From a virus, in the IMG/VR virus record IMGVR_UViG_3300041586_000098, positions 1 to 64,000 of that record: a stretch of DNA of 64,000 nt, one strand, 5' to 3'. Shown in pieces: positions 23,637 through 32,534 of this stretch (positions are counted from its first letter, which is position 1; each line of letters starts with the position of its first letter). A program made the translations under genes and the position numbers. The notes beneath the pieces are model-generated. The model saw only the letters and a program-made list of their open reading frames with translations, had not been told where the DNA came from and searched no databases.

Positions 23637-24419
23637 ATGTCAGTATATAATCAAAAATATAATTCCGATGATAGTATTGTAAGACATCTTATTATCGGAT
23701 TTCTTGCAGATTTAAATAACAAGGTATATTTTCATAGACAGATTTCAGCAAAGGAAAGAGTTATAATTGATGTTCCTTTTTATTATTCTATATCAGGTGA
23801 TGATCAATTCCTAAGAGATCAATTTTTATTTTCAACAGCTTCCGGACCATATTGCACACCAGACAAGGAGTATGCCGATGCCAACTATGATATCGTTCCA
23901 AGGGGCGTAGCTAATTTAACTTCTGTTAATATAGATGCATCTAAATTAGTTAACAAAAGAACAGTAGGTAGTTACACTAAATTAAACAGTGAAGGTGCTA
24001 TGGAAGGTTATACTGCTGAATTTGATATGATTCCAATAACATTAGGGTTTGATGTTGAAATATTAGTTTCTTCTTCGATCGATTCATTAAAAATAACTGA
24101 ATCTATTATTAAAAAACTATACAAATCAAATTATTATGATGTAGAGGTAGGACACCTAGATGAAGGCACATATAGAATTTCATCATACTATGCATTTCCA
24201 GATGATTACACGCAAGAAAGACCACTTAATTTTACATTCGAAGATAAGGAGATGTATAAGGTTACATTTGCTATTGAAATTAATTCATTCATTCCTTCAT
24301 TTAGTTGGGGCAATGAACAAGGATCAGATAGTACTGAAAGACATATTAGTAATCGAATGTATAATATTGAATCTAATATTATAACAGGTGGCACATCAGA
24401 CACTTCAATTATAGATTAA
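23637..24419 (+). CDS. 15: Tail completion / sheath stabiliser protein (gp15-like)
   Basis: A 260-residue protein (T4 gp15 has 272). The N-terminal layout (IVRHLIIGFLADLNNKVYFHRQ, then VDVPF-type strands) and the later GFDVEILVSSSIDSLKITESI fit gp15, which caps the top of the contracted or extended tail and joins it to the neck. It is transcribed from a late-type promoter at the start of the structural region. Identification is by pattern and context. Confidence 0.6.
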   Translation: MSVYNQKYNSDDSIVRHLIIGFLADLNNKVYFHRQISAKERVIIDVPFYYSISGDDQFLRDQFLFSTASGPYCTPDKEYADANYDIVPRGVANLTSVNIDASKLVNKRTVGSYTKLNSEGAMEGYTAEFDMIPITLGFDVEILVSSSIDSLKITESIIKKLYKSNYYDVEVGHLDEGTYRISSYYAFPDDYTQERPLNFTFEDKEMYKVTFAIEINSFIPSFSWGNEQGSDSTERHISNRMYNIESNIITGGTSDTSIID

Positions 24420-24436
24420 ACAATCTAAATTAAAAA

Positions 24437-24450
24437 GATATATATATAAA
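24437..24450 (+). promoter_or_regulatory. Late-promoter-like GATATATATATAAA
   Basis: Lies 18 bases before the gene at 24469, with the same placement as other late motifs. Confidence 0.45.
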
Positions 24451-24468
24451 TAAATAAATTAAAATAAT

Positions 24469-25230
24469 ATGACAACTAATATTCTAGCACCATATATTAA
24501 AGTAGATGAATCTTTTCATTTTTACGTAAATGGAAGACTCTTTGAAATGAATGACATTGAGATTAAGGAACTTGAAGGAACTAACAATTTAACTTTAAGA
24601 AACGCAATTATGGCGTTTGAATCATTCGAATTTTCAAATGATTCAGTAAAATGGTTTCATGGACCAAGTAAATTCGTATATGATTTAACTGAAGGTAAAT
24701 TTCAACATAATACTTCATTAATTGAAGGAAATACATTTTCTATACATGTCCTTTCGGCAGGTATGGTTAGATATAATGAAAAGGCAACAGCCGAGTTATT
24801 TGAATCTCTACCAGTTCTTTTACAAAATTACGTAACTCTTGATTTTGCAGCTACATTTGAGGGAAACAATAATATTGTAAATTTATTTAAATTAAATGAA
24901 GATGTATATGTTGCTCGTTTTAATAAATCAAACAGAATTGCAAAATTCTTTAAAGCAAACAATGCAATGGAAGCCGTTGATTATGTTACTAATGAGACAG
25001 GAGAATCAGCACTTTTCTTTTTAAAGGAAATGGCCGAAGGTCAATCGGATAGGCTAAAGGAAATAGCAGAACAAGTCATATTAAATGAGTCTATGATATC
25101 TTTTTTAAAGGATCAAAAGGGATTACTTGCGACTGCAGACAGAAACGACGAAAATATAAGAGAAGCGGATGCTTTACTTAATAAAGAAATAAAAACATTC
25201 GAAGATAAGATTACAGCATTATACATGTAA
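24469..25230 (+). CDS. Hypothetical late protein (253 aa)
   Basis: A soluble protein with a beta-rich first half (FHFYVNGRLFEMNDIEIKEL) and a helical, charged second half (ALFFLKEMAEGQSDRLKEIA; ADALLNKEIKTFEDKITAL). It has its own late-type promoter and a terminator directly downstream, so it is a single-gene late unit between gp15 and gp55. It could be a structural or head-assembly protein. Family not recognised. Confidence 0.6.
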   Translation: MTTNILAPYIKVDESFHFYVNGRLFEMNDIEIKELEGTNNLTLRNAIMAFESFEFSNDSVKWFHGPSKFVYDLTEGKFQHNTSLIEGNTFSIHVLSAGMVRYNEKATAELFESLPVLLQNYVTLDFAATFEGNNNIVNLFKLNEDVYVARFNKSNRIAKFFKANNAMEAVDYVTNETGESALFFLKEMAEGQSDRLKEIAEQVILNESMISFLKDQKGLLATADRNDENIREADALLNKEIKTFEDKITALYM

Positions 25231-25260
25231 CGCAACCTATAGTATTCTATTACCATAGTA

Positions 25261-25287
25261 AAGCCTCTAGCAATAGAGGCTTTTTTT
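25261..25287 (+). terminator. Rho-independent terminator
   Basis: AAGCCTCTA-GCAA-TAGAGGCTT followed by a T run, 30 bases after the stop at 25230. Confidence 0.85.
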
Positions 25288-25302
25288 GTTTAAATAGTAT
25301 GT

Positions 25303-25330
25303 GAAACAAAATAATAAAAACCCATACAAT
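25303..25330 (+). promoter_or_regulatory. Promoter GAAACA-N16-TACAAT
   Basis: GAAACA at 25303-25308 and TACAAT at 25325-25330, spacing 16, between a terminator and the gp55 gene. Same class as the promoters before the clamp and clamp-loader genes. Confidence 0.5.
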
Positions 25331-25358
25331 AAATATAACTTAATTTAAAATAATAAAA

Positions 25359-25730
25359 ATGGCTAAAAGTAAAAATTACTTAAATAATAAAGACTTACAT
25401 GCTGCAATGAGCGAGTCTAAATTGCTTGGAAAATTAACACCAACTTCAGAAAAAATGTTAATTTTGCTAGCAGAAAGAGCACAGAGAACAATGTCATATG
25501 TTAGTGATGATGACAGAAATGATTGTTTGCAGGCTGCACTATTAGATCTTTTAAAATATTGGAAAAATTTCAATCCTGAATATCCTAATGCTTTCGCATA
25601 TTTTACAGAAATATCAAAGAGAGGTTATGCTAAAGGATGGAATGTAATCCATCCAAAAAAATACAAAGGAACATTATCTATGGATAAGGCTTCTGGCAAT
25701 GATGAAACCGGAGGAATGTATTCATTTTAA
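25359..25730 (+). CDS. 55: Late-transcription sigma factor (gp55-like)
   Basis: A 123-residue protein, shorter than T4 gp55 (185). YLNNKDLHAAM near the N terminus, and the central DRNDCLQAALLDLLKYWKNF followed by YPNAFAYFTEISKRGYAKG, follow T4 gp55 (YVNNKELLQAI; ..FNxxKYxNPHAYITQACFNAF). Gp55 directs host RNA polymerase to late promoters with help from the sliding clamp. It probably reads the GATATATAA motifs of this window; that is inference. The stop overlaps the gp4 start (TAATG). Confidence 0.75.
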   Translation: MAKSKNYLNNKDLHAAMSESKLLGKLTPTSEKMLILLAERAQRTMSYVSDDDRNDCLQAALLDLLKYWKNFNPEYPNAFAYFTEISKRGYAKGWNVIHPKKYKGTLSMDKASGNDETGGMYSF

Positions 25731-26218
25731 TGTCAATAAAAAATCTTAAACCCACAAAGAATTCAGCATTTCATCAAGGTTATTATAATCCAACTAATCC
25801 TGAAAAGGTAATAGGGCCTCTTCCTATAATATATAGGAGTTCATGGGAATATAAGTTTATGATATGGTGTGATATTAATGATAAGGTATTAATGTGGTCT
25901 AGTGAACCTGTTGAAATCAAATATTGGTCTAGACAGGGAAACAAGGAAAGAAAATACTATCCTGATTTTTACTTTAAAATATTAAAACCAGATGGAACTA
26001 GTGATGAATTTTTAGCAGAAATTAAACCTAAGTCACAAATTCAAAAACCAAAAATTCCAACTAAAATGTCTAAGAAGGCGTTGGAATCCTATAAATTCCT
26101 TGCAGAGCAATATGTCAAGAACATGGACAAGTATAATGCTGCAAAAGAGTATGCGATTAATAGAAGTTGGAAATTCATAGTTTTGACTGAAGATACTATA
26201 AAAAACGGGCTACGTTAA
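25730..26218 (+). CDS. 4: Head completion protein (gp4-like nuclease fold)
   Basis: A 162-residue protein. IIYRSSWEYKFMIWCDIN, then WSSEPVEIKYW, KYYPDFYFKI and EFLAEIKPKSQ, form the core of the phage head completion family related to TnsA-type endonucleases (E, D and E-x-K residues). In T4 gp4 finishes the filled head before tail joining. It overlaps the gp55 stop by one base, and the portal gene is close. Confidence 0.75.
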   Translation: MSIKNLKPTKNSAFHQGYYNPTNPEKVIGPLPIIYRSSWEYKFMIWCDINDKVLMWSSEPVEIKYWSRQGNKERKYYPDFYFKILKPDGTSDEFLAEIKPKSQIQKPKIPTKMSKKALESYKFLAEQYVKNMDKYNAAKEYAINRSWKFIVLTEDTIKNGLR

Positions 26219-26259
26219 AATAGAAATATATATTACAATATGAAAAACCACTATAAAAA

Positions 26260-26859
26260 ATGGGCTATGTTAAAAAAAGAATAAGTGAATTATCAAGAGA
26301 ACATGGAAGTAAGACTAGAGCAGTTAGATTCTCAGAATCATGGTTTAATGATAGTCTTACGTCCAGAAGCTTAACAGAAGCTCAATATACTAGAAATAGA
26401 TTTAAACCAGGGCAGATCTATGTTTTTCAATATTCTCCAAAATATAAAGATGAATTGCCATGGTTTGACGAAAATCCAATAGTCCTCGCTATTGAAGGAA
26501 ACGGCAACAATGATTGCGGGGTTAATTTAAATCTACTACCAACTCCTGTCAAAGAAAAGCTACTTGATGATTTATATTCAAAAATGAATGCATTTATTAA
26601 TAGCACTATTTCCGAAAAAAAAAATCCAATAAATGAAAAACCATTAAGAATAACATATGATGGTATGAAATCATATTTAGAAAAATATGGATGTGATTTT
26701 GCATTAAGACAATATATACCATCAAGGAAAAAAAAACAGGCAGTTGTCAGTTATTCAAGATGGCCTGAAATTGCTCTATGTAATTTTATAGAACTAAACG
26801 GTACAACATTGATGGCAATAAAAATACAATTTAAAGACTATTTAAAAAGGAATATATAA
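26260..26859 (+). CDS. Putative DNA end protector / head completion protein (gp2-like)
   Basis: A 199-residue protein. FKPGQIYVFQYSPKYKDELP followed by WFDENPIVLAI, then GVNLNLLPTPVKEKLLDDLY and late YGCDFALRQYIPSRKK, recall a protein family of T4-like marine phages that I remember as annotated DNA end protector (gp2). In T4 gene 2 adjoins genes 4 and 53, so the position beside gp4 fits. A gp53-like baseplate role is the alternative. The assignment is from memory of motifs and remains tentative. Confidence 0.45.
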   Translation: MGYVKKRISELSREHGSKTRAVRFSESWFNDSLTSRSLTEAQYTRNRFKPGQIYVFQYSPKYKDELPWFDENPIVLAIEGNGNNDCGVNLNLLPTPVKEKLLDDLYSKMNAFINSTISEKKNPINEKPLRITYDGMKSYLEKYGCDFALRQYIPSRKKKQAVVSYSRWPEIALCNFIELNGTTLMAIKIQFKDYLKRNI

Positions 26860-26862
26860 ATA
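26851..26862 (+). promoter_or_regulatory. Late-promoter-like AATATATAAATA
   Basis: Overlaps the stop of the preceding gene and lies 18 bases before the portal start. Contains TATAAATA, identical to the T4 late -10 element. Confidence 0.5.
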
Positions 26863-26880
26863 AAACTAATATTAAACAAT

Positions 26881-28473
26881 ATGGCAGGATTCGTCGAAAG
26901 AAATGGACCACTAAGCACAGGAAAAAGACCCTTTGTATTAAGTGATACGCTAAAGAAATTATCTTCTTTTGGTATGTATTATGACGACTTAGTACTTAGA
27001 CAATCACAGGCAATTGGCCCACTTGAAGATGCATATGGATATGGAGCAATGAATCCATTAGGTATGGATAGTGATGATATGTACGGCGCTTTTGCTGCAC
27101 TTTCAATGGCAGACACTACCATGCGAAAAAACGTTCCGTTTTTTGATCAACAATATCGTGGTAAACGAGAAGAACTTAGAAAATTTGCACAGCATGATGA
27201 AATAGAAGACATCTTAGATATCTTATGTGATGAATCAATAGTATATGACAATAAAAATTTCATGGCTAACCCTGAGATTATAGGTATGGAAGTTTCTGAA
27301 GAAGTTCAGAAATATTTAAATAAATCATACCGTGACATTTATCAGTATTTTGGGTTTAACATGGACCAATCCGCGTGGTTCTTTTACAGAAAATGGTTAA
27401 TTGATGGATATCTTTCTTTTGAAATTATTTATAATCCAGAAATGACACAAATTATTGGATTTAAGGAAATTGATCCAATAACATTAGTTCCCGGATATAA
27501 CCACGAGGATGGTAAAAAAATATGGATTCAATTTAAAGACGATCCAATTAAAGAAAGAAAGTTATATGATTCTCAAATTGTATACATATCATATTCTTCT
27601 ATTACAACAGCATCTAGAGTTTCTTACGTTGAAAGATTAGTAAGGTCATTTAACTTAATGAGAATAATGGAACATACTAGAGTTATTTGGGCTGTTACAA
27701 ACTCATCATACCGAATGAAGTTTATTATTCCAGTTGGAGGTAAATCAAAGACTAGAGCAAAACAATCTCTTTCTCAATTAATGGGTAACTATAAAGAAGT
27801 TGTAGATTTTGATTGGGACAGTGCATCTCTGACAACAAACGGTAAACCAATGTTACAATTCAATAAAGAATATTGGTTGCCTAGTAAGGACGGTGAGCAA
27901 CCTGAAATTGAAACTTTAGGAGGCGAAGGCCCTGAGTTATCCGATACTGAATCTCTAAAATACTTCTCAGATAAATTAAAATCAGTTTCTAAAATTCCAT
28001 ACTCTAGATTTATGTATGAAGATGGTGGTGGAGATTTTGCAATGGAAGCTGATGGAATGATTAGAGATGAAATTAAATTTGCTAAATTTATAACTAGACT
28101 TAGAAGTTCTTTTCAAGAAATATTAGTTAAACCTCTTTGGCTTCAAATGTGTCTTAAATATCCTGAATTCAAAGAAGATGCTGGATTTAGAACTCAAATC
28201 GCTCTTCAATTTAATGAAGAAAATATGTTTGCTGAATTAAAGCAAATGGAAATAATGGTAAAAAGACTTGATTTCATAGGTACTATGAAAGATTCATTAG
28301 TTAAAATAGATCCATTAACAATGGAAGAAACTCCATATTTTGACATGGACTTCTTAGTTGATAGATATATGAAACTTTCGCCTGATGATAAAGCAGCAAA
28401 CGAAGCCTACAAGTCAAGAGCCAAGGCAAGGGAAGCAGCTGAACCTGCAGAAGAAGATCCTTTAGCAATTTAA
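26881..28473 (+). CDS. 20: Portal protein
   Basis: A 530-residue protein (T4 gp20 has 524). The middle part (KEIDPITLVPGYNHEDGKK; SYVERLVRSFNLMRIMEHT; AVTNSSYRMKFIIPVGGKSK) and the C-terminal helical stretch (FITRLRSSFQEILVKPLW) match the T4-type portal clip and stem regions. The dodecamer is the channel for DNA packaging and the attachment site for the neck. It is followed by prohead core and protease genes in T4 order. Confidence 0.92.
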   Translation: MAGFVERNGPLSTGKRPFVLSDTLKKLSSFGMYYDDLVLRQSQAIGPLEDAYGYGAMNPLGMDSDDMYGAFAALSMADTTMRKNVPFFDQQYRGKREELRKFAQHDEIEDILDILCDESIVYDNKNFMANPEIIGMEVSEEVQKYLNKSYRDIYQYFGFNMDQSAWFFYRKWLIDGYLSFEIIYNPEMTQIIGFKEIDPITLVPGYNHEDGKKIWIQFKDDPIKERKLYDSQIVYISYSSITTASRVSYVERLVRSFNLMRIMEHTRVIWAVTNSSYRMKFIIPVGGKSKTRAKQSLSQLMGNYKEVVDFDWDSASLTTNGKPMLQFNKEYWLPSKDGEQPEIETLGGEGPELSDTESLKYFSDKLKSVSKIPYSRFMYEDGGGDFAMEADGMIRDEIKFAKFITRLRSSFQEILVKPLWLQMCLKYPEFKEDAGFRTQIALQFNEENMFAELKQMEIMVKRLDFIGTMKDSLVKIDPLTMEETPYFDMDFLVDRYMKLSPDDKAANEAYKSRAKAREAAEPAEEDPLAI

Positions 28474-28489
28474 AAAGACAAAAAAAACA

Positions 28490-28852
28490 ATGAAAACAAT
28501 TAAGACATTTGAACAATTTATAAATTCATCTTATATTAAAATAGACGAGGCAGCTATTGATGCCGGTGGTGATTCACGTGTTGTAGTAGACGATGTTTCT
28601 TTAGATTCAGGTGAAGAAATTAAATCCACTGAAATTCTAGGTGTAATTCTTTCATCTAAAACAGAAAAAGAATTTAAGGAATACTTTTATAAGGAGTATG
28701 GTAACACTGCATTTACTGAAGAAGATATTTTTGCTTTAGTTAAATTTTATAACGATTATACAGCTGAAGTTAATCAAGCAGAAACTGACGCTGAAGAAAA
28801 GAAGAAAGAAGAAGAGGAAGGTGGCACTGAAGACCCACTAGCAGGCATCTAA
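28490..28852 (+). CDS. Acidic prohead core protein candidate (gp67-like position), tagged
   Basis: A 120-residue protein beginning MKTIKTFEQF, with IDEAA near residue 18 as a possible cleavage site. The rest is very acidic and ends in a Lys/Glu run and EDPLAGI, similar to the end of the portal (EDPLAI). In T4 the small prohead core genes 67 and 68 lie between portal and protease, exactly here. A head-core role is therefore likely, but sequence similarity cannot be shown. Confidence 0.6.
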   Translation: MKTIKTFEQFINSSYIKIDEAAIDAGGDSRVVVDDVSLDSGEEIKSTEILGVILSSKTEKEFKEYFYKEYGNTAFTEEDIFALVKFYNDYTAEVNQAETDAEEKKKEEEEGGTEDPLAGI

Positions 28853-28887
28853 TTTTAATTTTTTTTAAATATTATAAAAATTAGTAT

Positions 28888-28898
28888 GATATATAATA
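28888..28898 (+). promoter_or_regulatory. Late-promoter-like GATATATAATA
   Basis: Lies 25 bases before the protease-scaffold gene. Confidence 0.5.
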
Positions 28899-28922
28899 GA
28901 AATATAATAAAATAATAAAATT

Positions 28923-30839
28923 ATGACTAACAACTTACTGATCCTAGAAAGATCATCTACAGAATTAGCGTTTAAACAGGAAGGTGGAACCTACGTTCTA
29001 GAAGGTATCTTTGGAGAAATCGATAAGAAAAATCGTAATAACCGAATTTATACTGAATCTGAATATTTACCACAAATTCAGGCATTACAAGATAAAATTA
29101 AATCATCTAAACTACTAGGTGAATTAGATCACCCTCAGACATTTGACGTATCTTTAAAGAATGTATCACATATTATTGAAGAATTAATATATGATTCAAC
29201 TACAAAACAAGTCAAGGGTAGAATCAGATTATTAGATACCGACGCAGGTCGACAAGCAAAGGCATTAGTGGATGCTGGAGTACCTCTACAAATATCAAGC
29301 AGAGCTGCCGGAGCTGTTGAATCAAATGGACAAGTAAAAATCAAACAATTATTTACATACGATTTAGTAGCTGATCCAGGATTTGAAAACGCTGAACTAA
29401 AAAGAGTTAATGAATCTTATGGATTTGTTAATGAAGGAAACGACCTATTTATTTACGAGATAAATAATAAAGATAATAACAAACAAACAATCGAAAACAT
29501 AAACGAAACAAAAATGGCAGAGTCTAAATTTATTACGGTTGAGGATTTCAACAACTACTCTAAATATCTTTCTGATGAAATGAAAACTATCAAAGAAAGT
29601 ATGAATTTATTAACATCAACTGATGAAAACACTTCTCAATTAGAAAAGATTAAAGAATATACTAATTATTTAGCTGAAAAACTAGAGAATTCAATAGCAT
29701 ACTCTGAGTATTCGGCTAAAAAAACAGATGAAAGTATTCAATATACTGAGCATCTTGCAGAAAAACTAGATAAGGGTATTCAATATTCTGAACATATTGC
29801 AGAAAGTGTTGATTCTATTAGAAATTACACTAATTATTTAGCAGAATCATACAATGAAGGAACTACTTCACATGATAACTTAATTAAGTATACTGAGTAT
29901 TTAAGAGAAAATCTAGAAAAAGTAACAGAATACGCTGAATATGTTGCAGAAACAGTAAACACTAACTTATTATTAGAAGACGGAGCTGGAATTCCAGCAG
30001 AAGACTTAAAAGACGAAACTAAAGACGTTACTGTAAAAACAGTTGATGCTGATGGCAATGTAATTGACAGTAAAGTTAAAGATGTTGAAGCTGATTTAGA
30101 TCTTAAAGGAACTGGAGACGCTGCCGGGATTGAAATAGTAGAAGGTGCAGCTGGAATACCAGCAGAGGACTTAAAGGACGAAACTAAAGATGTAACAGTA
30201 AAAACAGTTGATGCTGATGGCAATGTAATTGACAGTACAGTTGAAGATGTTGAAGATGATTTAGATCTTAAAGGAACTGGAGACGCTTCCGGAAAAACAG
30301 TAGACGCAATGGAAGCTTACAAAAATTCAATTACTTCTAAATTAGAAGCTTTAGTTGAAAAGGTTAACGCTAAAAAAACAGATAATCCTTCTTTCTTTAA
30401 ATTTATTAATGAAGAAAAAATAAATGAATTTAATGCTTTATCAAATGAAGATAAAACTAAAGTTACATCTGCAGTTGAAGGTAAGGGTTATCTAACAGAA
30501 GGTCAAATTTTATCATTATGGTCAAATTCATTAATGGGAGCTGTAATTACAGAAAATACACCAAATGTAATTGCAATGATGCCAACTGAATATCATGATA
30601 CATGGACTAGATTATCTGAAAGTAAGAAAAGTCAAATCATGGCTCAATCAAGAATGGCTAAATTAGAAACATCATATCAGGTTGCAAACTTCTGGCAAAC
30701 AAGAGATCTTAGAGAAACTTCACCAATCATGGAAAAAATAACAATGATTAATGAATCTACAAAGATCGAAGAAGTAAAGACAATAGGTTACGATTTGTCA
30801 GATATTACTGCTCAAATAGCAAAAAAATTCAAAAAATAA
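28923..30839 (+). CDS. 21/22: Prohead protease fused to scaffold (gp21-gp22 type)
   Basis: A 638-residue protein. Residues 1-170 are a U9/S78-type prohead protease: GELDHPQ provides His70 and ISSRAAG provides Ser125/126. Residues about 200-345 form a long coiled coil with repeated YTEHLAEKLD-like heptads, as expected of the T4 scaffold gp22. Two nearly identical 47-residue acidic segments (GIPAEDLKDETKDVTVKTVD...) follow, then a helical C-terminal domain. In T4 protease and scaffold are separate genes; here both are one ORF before the capsid gene. An internal ATG at 29515 (MAESKFITVEDFNNY) could also yield a free scaffold. Confidence 0.85.
   Translation: MTNNLLILERSSTELAFKQEGGTYVLEGIFGEIDKKNRNNRIYTESEYLPQIQALQDKIKSSKLLGELDHPQTFDVSLKNVSHIIEELIYDSTTKQVKGRIRLLDTDAGRQAKALVDAGVPLQISSRAAGAVESNGQVKIKQLFTYDLVADPGFENAELKRVNESYGFVNEGNDLFIYEINNKDNNKQTIENINETKMAESKFITVEDFNNYSKYLSDEMKTIKESMNLLTSTDENTSQLEKIKEYTNYLAEKLENSIAYSEYSAKKTDESIQYTEHLAEKLDKGIQYSEHIAESVDSIRNYTNYLAESYNEGTTSHDNLIKYTEYLRENLEKVTEYAEYVAETVNTNLLLEDGAGIPAEDLKDETKDVTVKTVDADGNVIDSKVKDVEADLDLKGTGDAAGIEIVEGAAGIPAEDLKDETKDVTVKTVDADGNVIDSTVEDVEDDLDLKGTGDASGKTVDAMEAYKNSITSKLEALVEKVNAKKTDNPSFFKFINEEKINEFNALSNEDKTKVTSAVEGKGYLTEGQILSLWSNSLMGAVITENTPNVIAMMPTEYHDTWTRLSESKKSQIMAQSRMAKLETSYQVANFWQTRDLRETSPIMEKITMINESTKIEEVKTIGYDLSDITAQIAKKFKK
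29985..30291 (+). repeat. Two direct repeats of about 142 bp inside the scaffold part
   Basis: Copies at about 29985-30126 and 30150-30291 share nearly all bases. They encode GIPAEDLKDETKDVTVKTVD and the following residues through DLDLKGTGDA. A recent in-frame duplication. Confidence 0.8.
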
Positions 30840-30870
30840 AAATATATCACAATATTATCAAATAATTAAA

Positions 30871-30880
30871 GATATATAAT
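30871..30880 (+). promoter_or_regulatory. Late-promoter-like GATATATAAT with long leader
   Basis: Lies 106 bases before the capsid start, so the capsid mRNA would have an unusually long untranslated leader. Confidence 0.5.
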
Positions 30881-30985
30881 AAAACAAAACATATTCGATG
30901 CACAGTTAAGAAGCAAAAAACTGAAATTATATCGAAAACTCGTAAACACGAAACTTAAACCATTAAAAAATAAATTAAAACAAAA

Positions 30986-32443
30986 ATGGCAAATTTAATT
31001 AATGAATCAGAAATCAGAGCAACATGGTCTCCGATTATTGAATCAGCAACAGGAATCAATGACGCTAGCAAATTAGCTTGGATGTCAGAGTACTGTCATA
31101 ATCACAAATTATATGAGGATGCTTCTACTATGTCTTTAGGGACAGCAGGAAATATCTTCGGTATGGGTGCAACTGTTTTACCTTCTGGAATCACTAACGG
31201 TGTTTCTACTGTAAACGGTTCTGGAGACAAGTCTCCTTCCCTATTACCTTTAGCAATGCAAGTTGCTGCACAAACTATCGGTCTTGATTTAGTACCTGTA
31301 GTTCCTATGGCTGGACCAATGGGGTTACTATCTTACTTAGACTTCGTATATGAAGGTGGTAAGGTTCTAGGATCAACTACTCCAACTTACATTAAAGGTT
31401 CTGAGGCACTTTTAGGTACTGACGATATTGATGCTGTATCTGGAACTAACGGTGATTATGTATTTATCGGATCATCTAGAATTGATGGTAAATCAATTTT
31501 TAAAGTTGGAACTATTGATGCAACAAACACAAATATAGCAGGTGACTTAGAAGACTATGCAACAGGTGCTGGTGTAACTGTTGAATTAGTAAAGGCTTTA
31601 GAAGATCACGTTAAAGGATTCGTTGCAGCTGATGAGAATGGAAATCCTTTCTCTAGAGAAGCTGGAGAACAAACTCCTGACAAAATCATGGGTCTTTCAT
31701 TACACTCTAAGACTGTTTCAGCTGAAACGTTTCAAGTTGCTGCTGCAGTTACAAGAGAGCAAGTTCAAGATCTTAAGCAATTCGGAGTTGACGCCGTTGC
31801 TCAAGTAGAAGCTGTTTTAACTAACGAATTAACACAAGGTATTAACCAATACATCTTAGGTAGAATTAGAAAATTAGGTACTGATAACGTAACCGCTGCA
31901 TTTACAGTAAATGGTTTCGATTTAACATTGCCTGCTGCTAGTGCTTTAGGTGGTGGTGGTGAAACTTTACCATCAATCCACAGAAGAATCTTATCACAAA
32001 TTCTTGCAGCTGCTAACTTAATTGCTAACAGAGGTAGAAGAGGTGCTGGTAACTTCGCAGTATGTGGACCACAAACTGCAACTGTTTTACAATCAATCTC
32101 TGGATTTGTTGCAAACCCTATGGCTAATACTTTCGCACAAGCTGCTGGAGCAATTTACCCTTTAGGATCTGTTGCTGGAATCAATGTGTATACTGACCCA
32201 ACTATGGAATGGGGAGATTATTCTATCGCAGTTGGTAGAAAAGGTGATGGTAACGGACCAGGTATTGTTTTTATGCCATACTTAATGGCTGAATCAGTGC
32301 AAACTATAGCTGAAGGAACTATGGCTCCTAAAGTTGCTATCAAATCTAGATTCGCTCTAGTTGATGCAGGTTTTCACCCAGAAACACAATATGTTAAATT
32401 TAACGTTAAAGGTTCATTCACTAACCTATTAACACTTTCATAA
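30986..32443 (+). CDS. 23: Major capsid protein
   Basis: A 485-residue protein (T4 gp23 has 521). Its place after protease-scaffold, a strong late-type promoter and its own terminator indicate the major capsid protein. LPLAMQVAAQTIGLDLVPVV followed by PMAGPMGLLSYLDFVY is the conserved N-arm/A-domain segment of gp23-type HK97-fold capsids. The Gly/Ala-rich composition and different codon choice (more C-ending codons) are typical of a highly expressed gene. Confidence 0.9.
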   Translation: MANLINESEIRATWSPIIESATGINDASKLAWMSEYCHNHKLYEDASTMSLGTAGNIFGMGATVLPSGITNGVSTVNGSGDKSPSLLPLAMQVAAQTIGLDLVPVVPMAGPMGLLSYLDFVYEGGKVLGSTTPTYIKGSEALLGTDDIDAVSGTNGDYVFIGSSRIDGKSIFKVGTIDATNTNIAGDLEDYATGAGVTVELVKALEDHVKGFVAADENGNPFSREAGEQTPDKIMGLSLHSKTVSAETFQVAAAVTREQVQDLKQFGVDAVAQVEAVLTNELTQGINQYILGRIRKLGTDNVTAAFTVNGFDLTLPAASALGGGGETLPSIHRRILSQILAAANLIANRGRRGAGNFAVCGPQTATVLQSISGFVANPMANTFAQAAGAIYPLGSVAGINVYTDPTMEWGDYSIAVGRKGDGNGPGIVFMPYLMAESVQTIAEGTMAPKVAIKSRFALVDAGFHPETQYVKFNVKGSFTNLLTLS

Positions 32444-32468
32444 TACTTAAAATTAACATTTTAATATT

Positions 32469-32498
32469 AAAAGGAACTGAGAAATCAGTTCCTTTTTT
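32469..32498 (+). terminator. Rho-independent terminator after the capsid gene
   Basis: AAAAGGAACTGA-GAAA-TCAGTTCCTTTT followed by TT: a 12-bp stem with a GAAA tetraloop. Confidence 0.9.
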
Positions 32499-32502
32499 CG
32501 TT

Positions 32503-32520
32503 GATATATATGTTATATAA
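32503..32520 (+). promoter_or_regulatory. Late-promoter-like GATATATATGTTATATAA
   Basis: Immediately after the capsid terminator and 14 bases before the next start. Confidence 0.45.
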
Positions 32521-32534
32521 AAAATATCTACTTT

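Noticed and set aside
2684-26262. Shared 17-mer CCACTATAAAAAATGG-like string at about 2685 and 26249
   Set aside because: Low-complexity A/T-rich match at only two places with different contexts; likely chance or a short shared leader, not enough to call an element.
29834-30223. 129-residue minus-strand ORF with internal repeats
   Set aside because: The repeats come from the duplicated segment of the protease-scaffold gene on the other strand.
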